A DNA stretch of 64,000 nucleotides from Microbacterium flavescens. Lineage in GTDB: Bacteria > Actinomycetota > Actinomycetes > Actinomycetales > Microbacteriaceae. The notes under the pieces were generated by a model that was not told where the DNA came from, did no database searches, and saw only the letters and a list, made by a program, of their open reading frames with translations. Every line of letters begins with the position of its first letter. The stretch's first letter is position 1. The stretch covers positions 62,001 through 126,000 of the forward strand of contig NZ_JAFIWA010000005.1 of NCBI RefSeq assembly GCF_018588945.1. The letters run 5' to 3'. Position numbers and translations under genes: made by a program. Shown one piece after another: positions 16,395-25,000 of this stretch.

Positions 16395-17222
16395 TCATCT
16401 TCCACGACTGACGCGCTCCCCACCGCGGCTGGAGACTTCTCGCCACAACGCCGCCCATTGGACCGGGCGCAGGTCACGCGGCAACGCGTTGTCGGCCACG
16501 CCAAGATCCTTCAGCATCATGCGCGCGCTGCGGCGGCTGAGGCCGGTGCTCCGCTGGAGGATCGCGGCCAGGTCGCCGCCCGCTCCGGTGAACATGTCGC
16601 GCACGAACCCGTCATACCGCCCCCGGTCGCGTGGGTCGACCAGAGGCGACCCGCGACGGGTGATCGTCAGGATGCCGCCGTCCACGCTGGGCATGGGACG
16701 GAAGTGCCGGGCGGGCACGCGGCCGTGCAGTTCGAACTCGAACCACGGCGCCGACTGTGCCGTCATCATGGTGGCACCGCCGACGCTGGCGCGCTTCCGC
16801 GCCACCTCCCACTGCGTCAGCAGAATGGCGTGGCGCCAGCCCCGCCGGGTCAGCAGTCGTCGAAGAATTGGCGTGGTCAAGTGGTATGGCACGTTGCCGA
16901 CCACCACGGGGCTATCCAGGGGATGCCCCAGTGCGTCGGCGTGCTCCACGCGAACGTTGGGCAGCCGCTGTCGCAGCAGGCGGATGCGCTGCTCGTCGAT
17001 GTCGATCGCGGTGAGGTCGCGCCCGAGGCCCGCAAGCGGCGCAGTCAGGGCGCCGTCGCCGGCGCCGATCTCGAGGATCGGACCGCCCGTTGCTGCGACG
17101 AGGTCGACGATGCTCCGGATCGTGGGCCGGTGGATGAGGAAGTTCTGGCCGAGTTCGTGCTGGCCGCCGTTCGTCGAACGGCGTTCGGAACGGAGAGTGG
17201 GGTGTGTGGATCGGTTTCGCAT
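16395..17222 (-). CDS. erm: Erm-type 23S rRNA adenine-N6 methyltransferase (macrolide-lincosamide-streptogramin resistance)
   Basis: 275 residues. ELGQNFLIHRPTI (23-35) and the SAM motif ILEIGAGDGALT (49-60) are followed by the catalytic NVPYHLTT (110-117), the N-V-P-Y form of the RNA dimethyladenosine transferases. The sequence fits actinobacterial Erm proteins rather than KsgA, which has a different C-terminal domain and is housekeeping. It would methylate A2058 of 23S rRNA and so block macrolide binding. ATG at 17222 is chosen for TTTGGAG 6 nt upstream. That ribosome site lies in a hairpin, downstream of a short leader peptide, so expression is probably induced by translational attenuation. 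The erm class number is not assigned. Confidence 0.93.
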   Translation of the reverse strand: MRNRSTHPTLRSERRSTNGGQHELGQNFLIHRPTIRSIVDLVAATGGPILEIGAGDGALTAPLAGLGRDLTAIDIDEQRIRLLRQRLPNVRVEHADALGHPLDSPVVVGNVPYHLTTPILRRLLTRRGWRHAILLTQWEVARKRASVGGATMMTAQSAPWFEFELHGRVPARHFRPMPSVDGGILTITRRGSPLVDPRDRGRYDGFVRDMFTGAGGDLAAILQRSTGLSRRSARMMLKDLGVADNALPRDLRPVQWAALWREVSSRGGERVSRGR

Positions 17223-17226
17223 GAGC

Positions 17227-17371
17227 GCTCCAAAGAAAGAAGTGGAGCACCCCGCCACAGGCGTCGAGGAGAAAGCCGTCTCACGGCTGAAGAGGACGCG
17301 CGGCCGGGGTGCGAGGACTCCCGGACGACGGCGCGCTTACGCAGAAACCAGCGATCGCGCCGTCAGGCGCG
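17227..17371 (-). promoter_or_regulatory. Translational attenuator of erm
   Basis: Two hairpins on the minus-strand RNA. The first, CGCGCC with GGCGCG (17356-17371, loop of 4), straddles the leader-peptide stop codon. The second, GCTCCA with TGGAGC (17227-17248, loop of 10), holds the erm Shine-Dalgarno GGAG in one arm. A ribosome stalled on the leader would disturb the first and could free the second. Alternative pairings between the arms were not computed. Confidence 0.65.
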
Positions 17372-17428
17372 GCGGTCGCGAATGTAGAAAGCGCACGCCG
17401 TCACCAGCGCGCTGCAGATCGTTCCCAT
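17363..17428 (-). CDS. erm leader peptide, 21 residues
   Basis: A short frame that starts MGTICSALV and ends FYIRDRRA before TGA at 17365-17363. It lies 140 nt before erm. The IRDRR stretch contains R-x-R, the +x+ pattern at which macrolide-bound ribosomes arrest. No Shine-Dalgarno is present, but TACCCT ends 7 nt before the ATG with GCGACA 16 bp further up, so the mRNA may be leaderless. Confidence 0.7.
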   Translation of the reverse strand: MGTICSALVTACAFYIRDRRA

Positions 17429-17761
17429 AGTTCGAGGGTAGACCGCCAAGGATTGATGTCGCCACTCCGAGCACCCCTTGTCTGCCGGCTGCGAACGAGG
17501 GAAGACCCTCGCGCGCGTCCGCTCCAGCCACCACTGGATGCGAGGGCACATCGCGCCGCCTCTGGACCGACCAGCGGCCTCGCCCCTAACGAACGCGGAT
17601 CGGAGACGGGCAGCTGCATCAAGGGCACCACCTGTGCGGGGTGCAACACCTTGCAGGGTTGGGGACACTCCGGGGGACACGTGTCGTCGACGGCATGCGA
17701 AACCGCAGATTCCATCATTCGCATGCTTCGCGAGAAACAGCGACTGACCGGGGATTTTCTG
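17429..17761. other. Right end of the island between erm leader and tRNA-Ser
   Basis: No recognisable gene. It holds the erm promoter region, the paired GGGGACAC repeats at 17661-17680 and the 3' flank of the tRNA. An integrase gene would be expected next to a tRNA of this kind and is absent. Confidence 0.5.
17661..17680 (+). repeat. Paired GGGGACAC repeats, right end of island
   Basis: GGGGACAC at 17661-17668 and 17673-17680, spaced 12 bp start to start. Same orientation as the pair at 9009-9027; both pairs lie on the island side of the att repeats. Confidence 0.4.
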
Positions 17762-17819
17762 CGGAGACGGAGGGATTTGAACCCTCGGTCCCCGTGAGGG
17801 GACTCCACCTTAGCAGGGT
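17759..17819 (-). repeat. att repeat within tRNA-Ser(GCU)
   Basis: Partner of 8792-8852. It spans the acceptor 3' strand, T arm, variable arm (GTCCCC with GGGGAC, loop TCAC) and anticodon arm, plus 3 bp of 3' flank. Differences from the partner are confined to the variable arm. Confidence 0.88.
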
Positions 17820-17850
17820 GGTGCACTAGGCCTGACTATGCGACGTCTCC
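17762..17850 (-). tRNA. tRNA-Ser(GCU)
   Basis: 89 nt. The acceptor stem pairs GGAGACG (5', 17850-17844) with CGTCTCC (17769-17763). The anticodon loop reads CTGCTAA, anticodon GCU, and a long serine-type variable arm is present. The T arm contains GGTTCAAATC. No CCA is encoded. Intact, and faces the island with its 3' end. Confidence 0.95.
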
Positions 17851-17967
17851 AGGCATCCGCTCGCACAAACGCGCGGATGCACCCGGCAATCATACCCTGT
17901 GCGATCCGGCCCAACGCACGCCTCCGCAGCTGGCCACAGCCCAGCCGTGAGCCGCCCACGACACCAC

Positions 17968-18007
17968 CGAGAACAGGCCGCACCGTCGCGGGTACGGCCT
18001 GTTCTCG
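17968..18007. terminator. Hairpin terminator after the ABC exporter
   Basis: A 13-bp perfect stem, CGAGAACAGGCCG with CGGCCTGTTCTCG, loop 14 nt. It lies 14 bp past the exporter stop on the minus strand and downstream of nothing else. There is no clear U tract. Confidence 0.6.
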
Positions 18008-18020
18008 TGCGTGCAGCCGG

Positions 18021-20117
18021 CTACGACTGAGCCGGTGACTCAGCCTTCGCCGGGTCCGCCTCCACCGCTTCCCAGGCCGCACTGGACTGCGGGTCCGCGT
18101 CCGGCTCGAGCAGCGCTGCTTCGGCGTCGAGGTCGGTCGCCGCCTGCTCGAACTGCGACTGGTACAGGCGCCAGTACGCGCCCTGCGCCGCGATGAGCTC
18201 GTCGTGCGAACCCTTCTCGACGATGTCGCCGTGCTCCATGACGAGGATCAGGTCGGCATCGCGGATCGTCGAGAGGCGGTGCGCGATCACGAACGACGTG
18301 CGTCCCTCCCGAAGCGCCGCCATCGCGTGCTGCAGCAGCAGCTCGGTGCGCGTGTCGACCGAAGATGTGGCCTCGTCGAGGATGAGCACCGACGGCTGCG
18401 CCACGAACGCCCGGGCGATGGTGATGAGCTGCTTCTCGCCCGCCGAGACGTTCGAGGCGTCCTCGTCGAGGACGGTGTCGTAGCCGTCGGGCAGCGAGTG
18501 GACGAACCGGTCCACGCGCGTCGCCCGGGCCGCCTCGACGATCTCATCGTCGGTCGCCGACTCACGCCCGTACCGGATGTTGTCGCGGATCGTGCCGGCG
18601 AACAGCCACGGATCCTGCAGCACCATGCCCGTGCGCGAGCGCACGTCGTCGCGGGTGAGCTGGGCGATGTCCTGCCCGTCGAGCATTATCTGTCCGTCGT
18701 CGAGCTCGTAGAACCGCATGATGAGGTTCACCAGCGTCGTCTTCCCGGCGCCCGTCGGGCCCACGATCGCGACAGTCTGGCCCGGCTCGACCCGGAACGA
18801 CAGGTCGGTGATGAGCGGGCGCTCGGGCGTGTAGGAGAACTTCACGTTCTTGAACTCGATGACGCCGCGGCCCTCGGCGAGCTCCGGGGCGTCCTCGTCG
18901 TCGGGCTCCTGCTCGTCGGCGTCGAGCAGCTCGAACACCCGCTCCGCCGACGCCGTGCCCGACTGGATGACCGCAGCCATGCCGCCGAGCTCCGACAGCG
19001 GCTGGGTGAACTGCTGCGAGTACTGGATGAACGCCTGCACATCGCCGAGCCGCAGCTGCCCGTTCGCGACCATGATGCCGCCGAGCACCGCGATGCCGAC
19101 GTAGGTGAGGTTTCCGATGAACATCATGCCCGGCATGATGATTCCCGACAGGAACTGCGCCTTGAACGCGGCCTCGTAGAGCTCCTCGTTCTCGGTCGCG
19201 AACTTCTCGGCCGAGTCCGCCTCACGGCCGAACACCTTCACCAGCGCGTGTCCGGAGAACGACTCCTCGACACGGGCGTTGAGGCGCCCGACCTTGCGCC
19301 ACTGGATGCCGAAGGCCTTCTGCGAGCGCGGGCCGATCACTCCGAAGATGACCGCCATGAGCGGAAGCGAGACGAGCGCGACCAGAGCCAGCTGCCACGA
19401 GATCGAGAACATCATGAAGAGCACGCCGATGACCGTGAGCACCGAGGTGACCACCGTCGACAGCGACTGCTGCATCGTCTGCGTGATGTTGTCGATGTCG
19501 TTCGTCACCCGCGAGATGAGCTCGCCGCGCTGGACCTTGTCGAAGTACGACAGCGGAAGCCGGTTGATCTTCGCCTCGACCGACTCGCGCAGCCGCCACA
19601 TCGTGCGCACCATGATGACGTTGATCACGTAGCCCTGGGCCCACGTCAGCAGGGCCGAGACCACGTAGATCGCCATGACGGCGACGATCACCATCCGCAG
19701 CGCGTCGAAGTCGACGCCCGCGCCGACGGTGAAGTCGCGCATCGCCGAGATCATGTTCGCCATGTCGGTCTGGCCGGCGGCACGCAGGCTCTCGACGACG
19801 ACCTCCTGCGGGGTGCCCGCCGGGAACTGCGCGGCGAGCCCCGACGAGACGACGCCCTCGAAGATGATGTTGGTCGCCTCGCCCAGCACCTTGGGCGCGA
19901 TCACGGCGAGCACGACCCCGATCGCGCCGAGGATCGACACGAGGGTGAAGGCGACGGCGTGGGGCTTGAGCAGCCCGATCAGACGCCCGAAGCTCTTGCC
20001 GAAGTTCGCGGCCTTGCCGGGCGCGACGCTGCTCCAATCGTCTGCGCCGAGGCGGGCCTGCTCGGCCAGCTCGAGCTCGAGACGCTCTTCCTCGGTCAGC
20101 AGGTCGGGGGCGCTCAT
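18021..20117 (-). CDS. ABC exporter half-transporter, consensus-site subunit
   Basis: 698 residues: membrane domain (six helices, about 50-370) fused to an ATPase. Walker A GPTGAGKT, Q loop MVLQDPWLFAGTIRDN, signature NVSAGEKQL (S-A-G-E instead of S-G-G-Q), Walker B VLILDEATSSVD with the catalytic Glu, and switch His in VIAHRLSTIRDAD. A long acidic C-terminal tail of about 45 residues follows. The start overlaps the partner gene stop as ATGA. It forms a heterodimeric multidrug-type exporter with that partner. The gene lies just outside the island. Confidence 0.93.
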   Translation of the reverse strand: MSAPDLLTEEERLELELAEQARLGADDWSSVAPGKAANFGKSFGRLIGLLKPHAVAFTLVSILGAIGVVLAVIAPKVLGEATNIIFEGVVSSGLAAQFPAGTPQEVVVESLRAAGQTDMANMISAMRDFTVGAGVDFDALRMVIVAVMAIYVVSALLTWAQGYVINVIMVRTMWRLRESVEAKINRLPLSYFDKVQRGELISRVTNDIDNITQTMQQSLSTVVTSVLTVIGVLFMMFSISWQLALVALVSLPLMAVIFGVIGPRSQKAFGIQWRKVGRLNARVEESFSGHALVKVFGREADSAEKFATENEELYEAAFKAQFLSGIIMPGMMFIGNLTYVGIAVLGGIMVANGQLRLGDVQAFIQYSQQFTQPLSELGGMAAVIQSGTASAERVFELLDADEQEPDDEDAPELAEGRGVIEFKNVKFSYTPERPLITDLSFRVEPGQTVAIVGPTGAGKTTLVNLIMRFYELDDGQIMLDGQDIAQLTRDDVRSRTGMVLQDPWLFAGTIRDNIRYGRESATDDEIVEAARATRVDRFVHSLPDGYDTVLDEDASNVSAGEKQLITIARAFVAQPSVLILDEATSSVDTRTELLLQHAMAALREGRTSFVIAHRLSTIRDADLILVMEHGDIVEKGSHDELIAAQGAYWRLYQSQFEQAATDLDAEAALLEPDADPQSSAAWEAVEADPAKAESPAQS

Positions 20118-21898
20118 GCCTCCACCCCCAGCTGCGAGTCGACGATCTCTCTATAGGTCGGACTGGTGCTCAAGAGTTCCTCATGGGTTCCGATGCCGAC
20201 CATCTGGCCGTCCTCGAGGACGACGATCCGGTCGGCCTCGGTGATGGTCGAGACGCGCTGGGCGACGACGATCTTCGTGACGTCGGGCAGCTCGCGCCAG
20301 AGCGCCTGCCGCAGCCTCGCGTCGGTGGTCAGGTCGAGTGCGGAGAAGGAGTCGTCGAAGACGAGGACGTCGGGCTGGTGCACGATCGCTCGGGCGATCG
20401 CCAGACGCTGTCGCTGGCCGCCCGAGACGTTGGTGCCGCCCTGCGCGATGCGCGCGTTCAGCTGCCCGTCCATCTCCTCGACGAAGTCGCGGCCCTGGGC
20501 GATCTCGAGAGCGTGCCACAGCTCGTCGTCGGTGGCCTCCTCGCGCCCGAAACGGAGGTTGGAGGCGACCGTTCCGGTGAAGAGGAACGGGCGCTGCGGC
20601 ACCAGGCCGATGCCCTTCCACAGCACGTCGAGATCGGCCTCGCGCACATCGACGCCGCCGACCTGCACGGATCCGCCCGTCACGTCGAACAGGCGCGGGA
20701 TGAGCGACACCAGCGTGGTCTTGCCGGCACCGGTCGAACCGACCACGGCGATGGTCTCGCCGCGGGATGCCTCGAAGCTGATGCCCTGCAGCACCGGCGC
20801 CTCGGCGCCGGGGTAGGTGAACTCGACGTCGGCGAAGCGCACCGACCCGGGGGCCGGGAAGTCGCTGACGGGGTTCTCGGCGCGCGTGAGCGTCGACTCG
20901 CTCGCCAGCACCTCGCTGATGCGCTCGGCCGACACGGCCGCGCGCGGGATCATGATCGTCATGAACGTCGCCATGAGCACGCCCATGAGGATCTGACCGA
21001 CGTACTGCATGAAGGCGAAGAGCGTGCCGATCTCGACCGTGCCCGCATCCACCTGGATGCCGCCGAACCAGATCACGCCGACGACGGTCACGTTCAGGAT
21101 GAGCATCGCGAGCGGGAACATCAGCACGAACAGCGAGCCGACCTTGCGCCCGACGACCATGATGTCGGTGTTCGCCCCGCGGAAGCGCTCCTCCTCGATG
21201 CCCTCGCGCACGAAGGCGCGGACGACGCGGACGCCGGTGAGCTGCTCCCGCATGATCCGGTTCACGGCGTCGAGCTTCGTCTGGAAGCTGCGAAACAGCG
21301 GCACCATGCGGCTGATGATGATCGCGACGATCACGAGCAGCAGCGGCACCGACACCGCGATCAGCCAGCTGAGGCCGACATCCTGCTGCAGCGCCATGAT
21401 GATGCCGCCGATGGCGAGCAGCGGCGCGGTGACCAGCATGGTCGCGCCCATCATCGCGAGCATCTGAACCTGCTGCACGTCGTTGGTGTTGCGGGTGATG
21501 AGCGAGCCGGGGCCGAACTTCGACACCTCCCGCTCGGAGAACGCGCTCACCTTGCCGTAGACGTCGCGGCGGATGTCGCGGCCGGCGGCCATCGCGGCGC
21601 GCGCCGCGAAGTAGGTCGCGATGATCGACGCCGTGATCTGCCCGAGCGAGATCGTCAGCATGGCGACGCCTGTCGACCAGATGTACGCGACGTCGCCGGT
21701 CGCCACCCCGTTGTCGATGATGTCGGCATTGAGGCGAGGCAGGGTGAGGGATGCCATCGCCGAGGCGAACTGGAAGACGAGCACGCCGAGCAGCAGCCAG
21801 CGATACTCCTTCAGATAGCGGATGAGGAGTTTTCCGAGCACGGGGAGGTCTCCGATGGTGAGGGAACGCTCGACGAGGGGGAGCCGGAGTGCCGGCAT
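20114..21898 (-). CDS. ABC exporter half-transporter, degenerate-site subunit
   Basis: 594 residues, membrane domain then ATPase. Walker A GSTGAGKT and signature NVSGGQRQRLA are canonical, but Walker B ends VLVFDDSFSALD: Asp stands where the catalytic Glu should be. The switch is VVAQRVSTITEAD, with Gln in place of His. Together these make one of the two ATP sites inactive, as in TM287/288 and BmrCD. The exact start is uncertain; ATG at 21898 has no clear ribosome site. Likely substrate: drugs or lipids. Confidence 0.92.
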   Translation of the reverse strand: MPALRLPLVERSLTIGDLPVLGKLLIRYLKEYRWLLLGVLVFQFASAMASLTLPRLNADIIDNGVATGDVAYIWSTGVAMLTISLGQITASIIATYFAARAAMAAGRDIRRDVYGKVSAFSEREVSKFGPGSLITRNTNDVQQVQMLAMMGATMLVTAPLLAIGGIIMALQQDVGLSWLIAVSVPLLLVIVAIIISRMVPLFRSFQTKLDAVNRIMREQLTGVRVVRAFVREGIEEERFRGANTDIMVVGRKVGSLFVLMFPLAMLILNVTVVGVIWFGGIQVDAGTVEIGTLFAFMQYVGQILMGVLMATFMTIMIPRAAVSAERISEVLASESTLTRAENPVSDFPAPGSVRFADVEFTYPGAEAPVLQGISFEASRGETIAVVGSTGAGKTTLVSLIPRLFDVTGGSVQVGGVDVREADLDVLWKGIGLVPQRPFLFTGTVASNLRFGREEATDDELWHALEIAQGRDFVEEMDGQLNARIAQGGTNVSGGQRQRLAIARAIVHQPDVLVFDDSFSALDLTTDARLRQALWRELPDVTKIVVAQRVSTITEADRIVVLEDGQMVGIGTHEELLSTSPTYREIVDSQLGVEA

Positions 21899-21973
21899 CC
21901 GGAAATGAGCGAGTCTCAGGGTACGCCGAACCCCGGACAGATCGTGACCTCGGATCTACGCCCTGAGCGGACG

Positions 21974-22008
21974 CGAGCCCGGGACGCCGACTGCGCGCCC
22001 CGGGCTCG
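21974..22008. terminator. Hairpin after the GH43 gene
   Basis: CGAGCCCGGG (21974-21983) pairs with CCCGGGCTCG (21999-22008), a perfect 10-bp stem 20 bp past the GH43 stop on the minus strand. No U tract. Confidence 0.5.
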
Positions 22009-22027
22009 GACCCGTCCTGCTCGGGTG

Positions 22028-25000
22028 TCAGCAGGTGAGTGCGCCGTACTGGGCGCTCACCTCGGACTCCACCGTCTCGCCGTCCACCACGCCGGTGACG
22101 ACGGCCGTCACCTCATCGCCCGGCACCGACGTCTGACGCGTCGAGAACGCCTGCGTGCTGCGCTTCGCCGGGGCGACGGCGATCGTCTTCGCGCCGTAGG
22201 GCGTCGCGAGCGCGACTTCGACCGGCACGTCGTCGCCGTTCGCGGCCGTGACCGCGAGCGTCGCCTTGCCCGCCGTGCAGCGGCCCGTGACGGTGAGCTC
22301 GACGTCCAGCGTCGGCTCCGCCGTCGTCGCGGCCCAGGCCTCGAACTCCAGGATGCCGCTGGATCCGCCCGCGCTCGCCGTGCCCCACGCCTGCATGAGC
22401 GCGCGGAGCTTCGTGGTCGTGACCGGCGCGAAGCCGACCTCGTTCACCGCTGTCGATGAGCGGCCGTACGCGCCCGTGGCCGCGACATCCTTCCACTCGC
22501 CTGTTGCCAGGTCGACGTACTGCAGCTTCCACTCGCGCGGCGGGATCATGCCCACGTTCGACGCGTCGGCGGAGTCGCGGAAGAACAGCACCCCTGCCTT
22601 GTCGACCGTGACGACGCGATCCCACTCGAGCTGGACCCACTGCTCGCCGACGTTCGGCCAGGTGCCCCACGACGCTCCGCTCAGTGCGCCGTCGTTCACC
22701 GCCGTGACCGAGTTCCAGCTCGACGTGTACGACGCCGTGGCCGTCGCGATCGGCGCGATGTTGCCCTCCAGCGGAGCATTCGGCGACAGCGGCACGGTGA
22801 CCGTGGCCAGCGTCGAGAGGTTGCCCGCGGCATCCCTCGATCGCAGGTACACGACGTGCCGTTGGTCGTCGACCGGCACCGCCGCGCCGTAGGCCTGCCA
22901 GCCGGTCGGCGCGTCGATCGCGTACTCGATCCCCGCGATGCCCGATCCGGCATCGGCGGCCGTCGCGCTCACCGTACGCGCAGCGATGTCGAGCGTTCCG
23001 GTGACGGTGGGCCTCGTCGCATCGATCCGGACGGTGACGGAAGCCTCGGCCGACGTGTTGCCGGCGGCATCGGTCGCGCGCGCCTTCACCGAGTGCTCAC
23101 CGTCGCCCGACACCGTCGCCTCGGCGAAGCGCACGTTCTCGCTCGCCTGCCACGCGCCGCCGTCGACCGAGAGCTCGATGCGCGTGCGCACGTCGCGGTC
23201 GTCCGTGGCCGTCGCACGCACGGTGGCCGGGGAGAGGAACCAGCCGTTCGCGCCCTCGACGCCGGTCACCGCGAGCGTCACCTCGGGGGCCTCGGCATCG
23301 AGCGTCTCGCCGAAGACCTCCAGTTCGCCGAGGCCGACACCCGCGTAGGTCTCTCCGTCGGACTGCGCCGCGAGCACCGCGCGGACGCCGGTGGTCGTGA
23401 CCGGGTCGAACGTCACGGCGTTCGGGGCGTCACCGGTGGTGCCGTACTCATCCGCACCGGAGACGTCCTGCCACTCGTCGTCGACGAGCACCTGCACCAC
23501 CCACGACTCGGGCACCGCCACACCGTCGCCGGCGCCGGGTCCGGCCTGGTCGCTCCAGAAGTGCGCGGTCACGGCGTCGATGCGCACCGGCTCCGCCCAC
23601 GTGTAGCCCGCCCAGCGGGTCGCGGCGTCGCCGGGGGCCGTCATCCACGCGGGATGCGTCGAGCCCGAGTAGACGATCTCCCCGTCGTTGAGGGCGGCGA
23701 GCGACGATCCGCTCGCGGTCGCCTCCGCGTCGGGCGCACCGGTGAGTGCGAGGTTGGCACGCCACGGGTCCTCGCCGAGGACCGTCACGGTCGCGTTCAC
23801 GCGGCCCGCGGCATAGCCCTCGACGAAGCCGCTGACGGTGAACTGGCCCGCCGCGGCGATGTCGGCCGGGTCGACCTCGTCCCACCGCACCGGTGCCGGA
23901 AGCGCCTCGTCGCCGAACGACAGCGCCACGGTCTCGGGCAGTTCGGGCGCGGTGCCGACGACCGTCTGCACGGCGACGGGCTCGACGCCGTCGGGCTGCG
24001 CGGCATGCACCTCCCACTCCTCGACGGCGAGCGCCGAGTACTGCGGCGGGTTGGCGGCGTTCGGCGAGGCGTTGAGCACCGCGCGCAGCCGCGAGGTGGT
24101 CACCGCATCGAAGGTCACCTGGTGCACTGCCGTGGTGGTCGTCGGGTACCCGCTGGGGTTCGGGACGTCCTTCCACTCGCCGGCGTCCCAGTACTGCAGC
24201 ACCCACGAAGAGGGGTCGGAGACGCCGTTGCCGGTGCCCGGAGCAGCGTCGCGCCAGAACTTGATGCGCGCGCTGTCGACCCGGACCGGGGTGTCCCAGT
24301 CGTACTGGATCCACTGCTGCGCGGGCCGGGTGCCCGTCCAGCTGCCCCACATGTCCGGCGGAAGCGGGTTGGGGCGGATGAGCTCGTCGTTGAGCGACTT
24401 GATCCAGTACTGCGTCGGGATCGGCTCATTGGAAGCGGATGCCGTCGCCCAGGGCGCCACGTTCGACCGGGGCGTCAGGTTCGGGCCCTTCACGGGCGTG
24501 GTGGTCACGGGGAGGATGCGAGCCGGGGTCTGCGAGTCGTCCCACTCAAGGTGATCGATGGCGACCGAGCGGCGGAAGTGGTTTCCGCCCACGGCGTCGG
24601 CCGTGTGGTATGCCATGTACCACTCGCCGTCGAACTCGGCGATGGCCGGGTGGCTCGTGGTCGACGACACGGGGGCGAGGATGCGGCCACGGAAGGTCCA
24701 CGGACCGAGCGGGGTCGACGCCGTCGAGTATGCGATACAGGCGTGGTAGTTCGCCGGGGTGCACGTGCTCGTCGGACCGGCGTTGTTCGCGGCGTACGCG
24801 AGGTAGTAGGTCTCGCCGCGCTTGAACAGCCAGGCCGCCTCGAAGAAGCCCGTGACTCCGCTCGAGACGGTGGTCGGCGTTCCGATGCGGGTCTTCATGT
24901 CGGACTGCAGCTCGGTCGCCATCAGCCGGCCGAAGCTGCCCCAGTACATCCAGACCCGGCCGTCGTCGACGAGCACGGTCGGATCGATGTTGTGCGCGTC

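Larger units (their letters stand above)
8792..17819. mobile_element. Integrase-less genomic island in tRNA-Ser(GCU)
   Basis: The segment is bounded by a 61-bp direct repeat (8792-8852 and 17759-17819). The right copy is the 3' two-thirds of an intact tRNA-Ser gene; the left copy is the same part without a 5' half. That is the signature of tyrosine-recombinase integration at a tRNA 3' end. The gene content is unlike the flanks (Erm, APH-fold kinase, two-component system) and the sequence is visibly less GC-rich. Paired GGGGACAC repeats lie just inside both ends. I found no integrase, so the element is either decayed or depends on a helper. Confidence 0.8.

Noticed and set aside
16395..17222. 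KsgA (housekeeping 16S rRNA dimethyltransferase)
   Set aside because: The sequence and length fit Erm better, the gene lies in an island, and it has a leader-peptide attenuator that ksgA does not have.
17429..17761. Integrase remnant beside the tRNA
   Set aside because: Neither strand shows the R-H-R-Y residues or any recombinase-like block, so no relic can be claimed.
17641..17829. Short + strand protein ending in EGFEPSVPVRGLHLSR
   Set aside because: It is the antisense reading of tRNA-Ser, a well-known annotation artefact.
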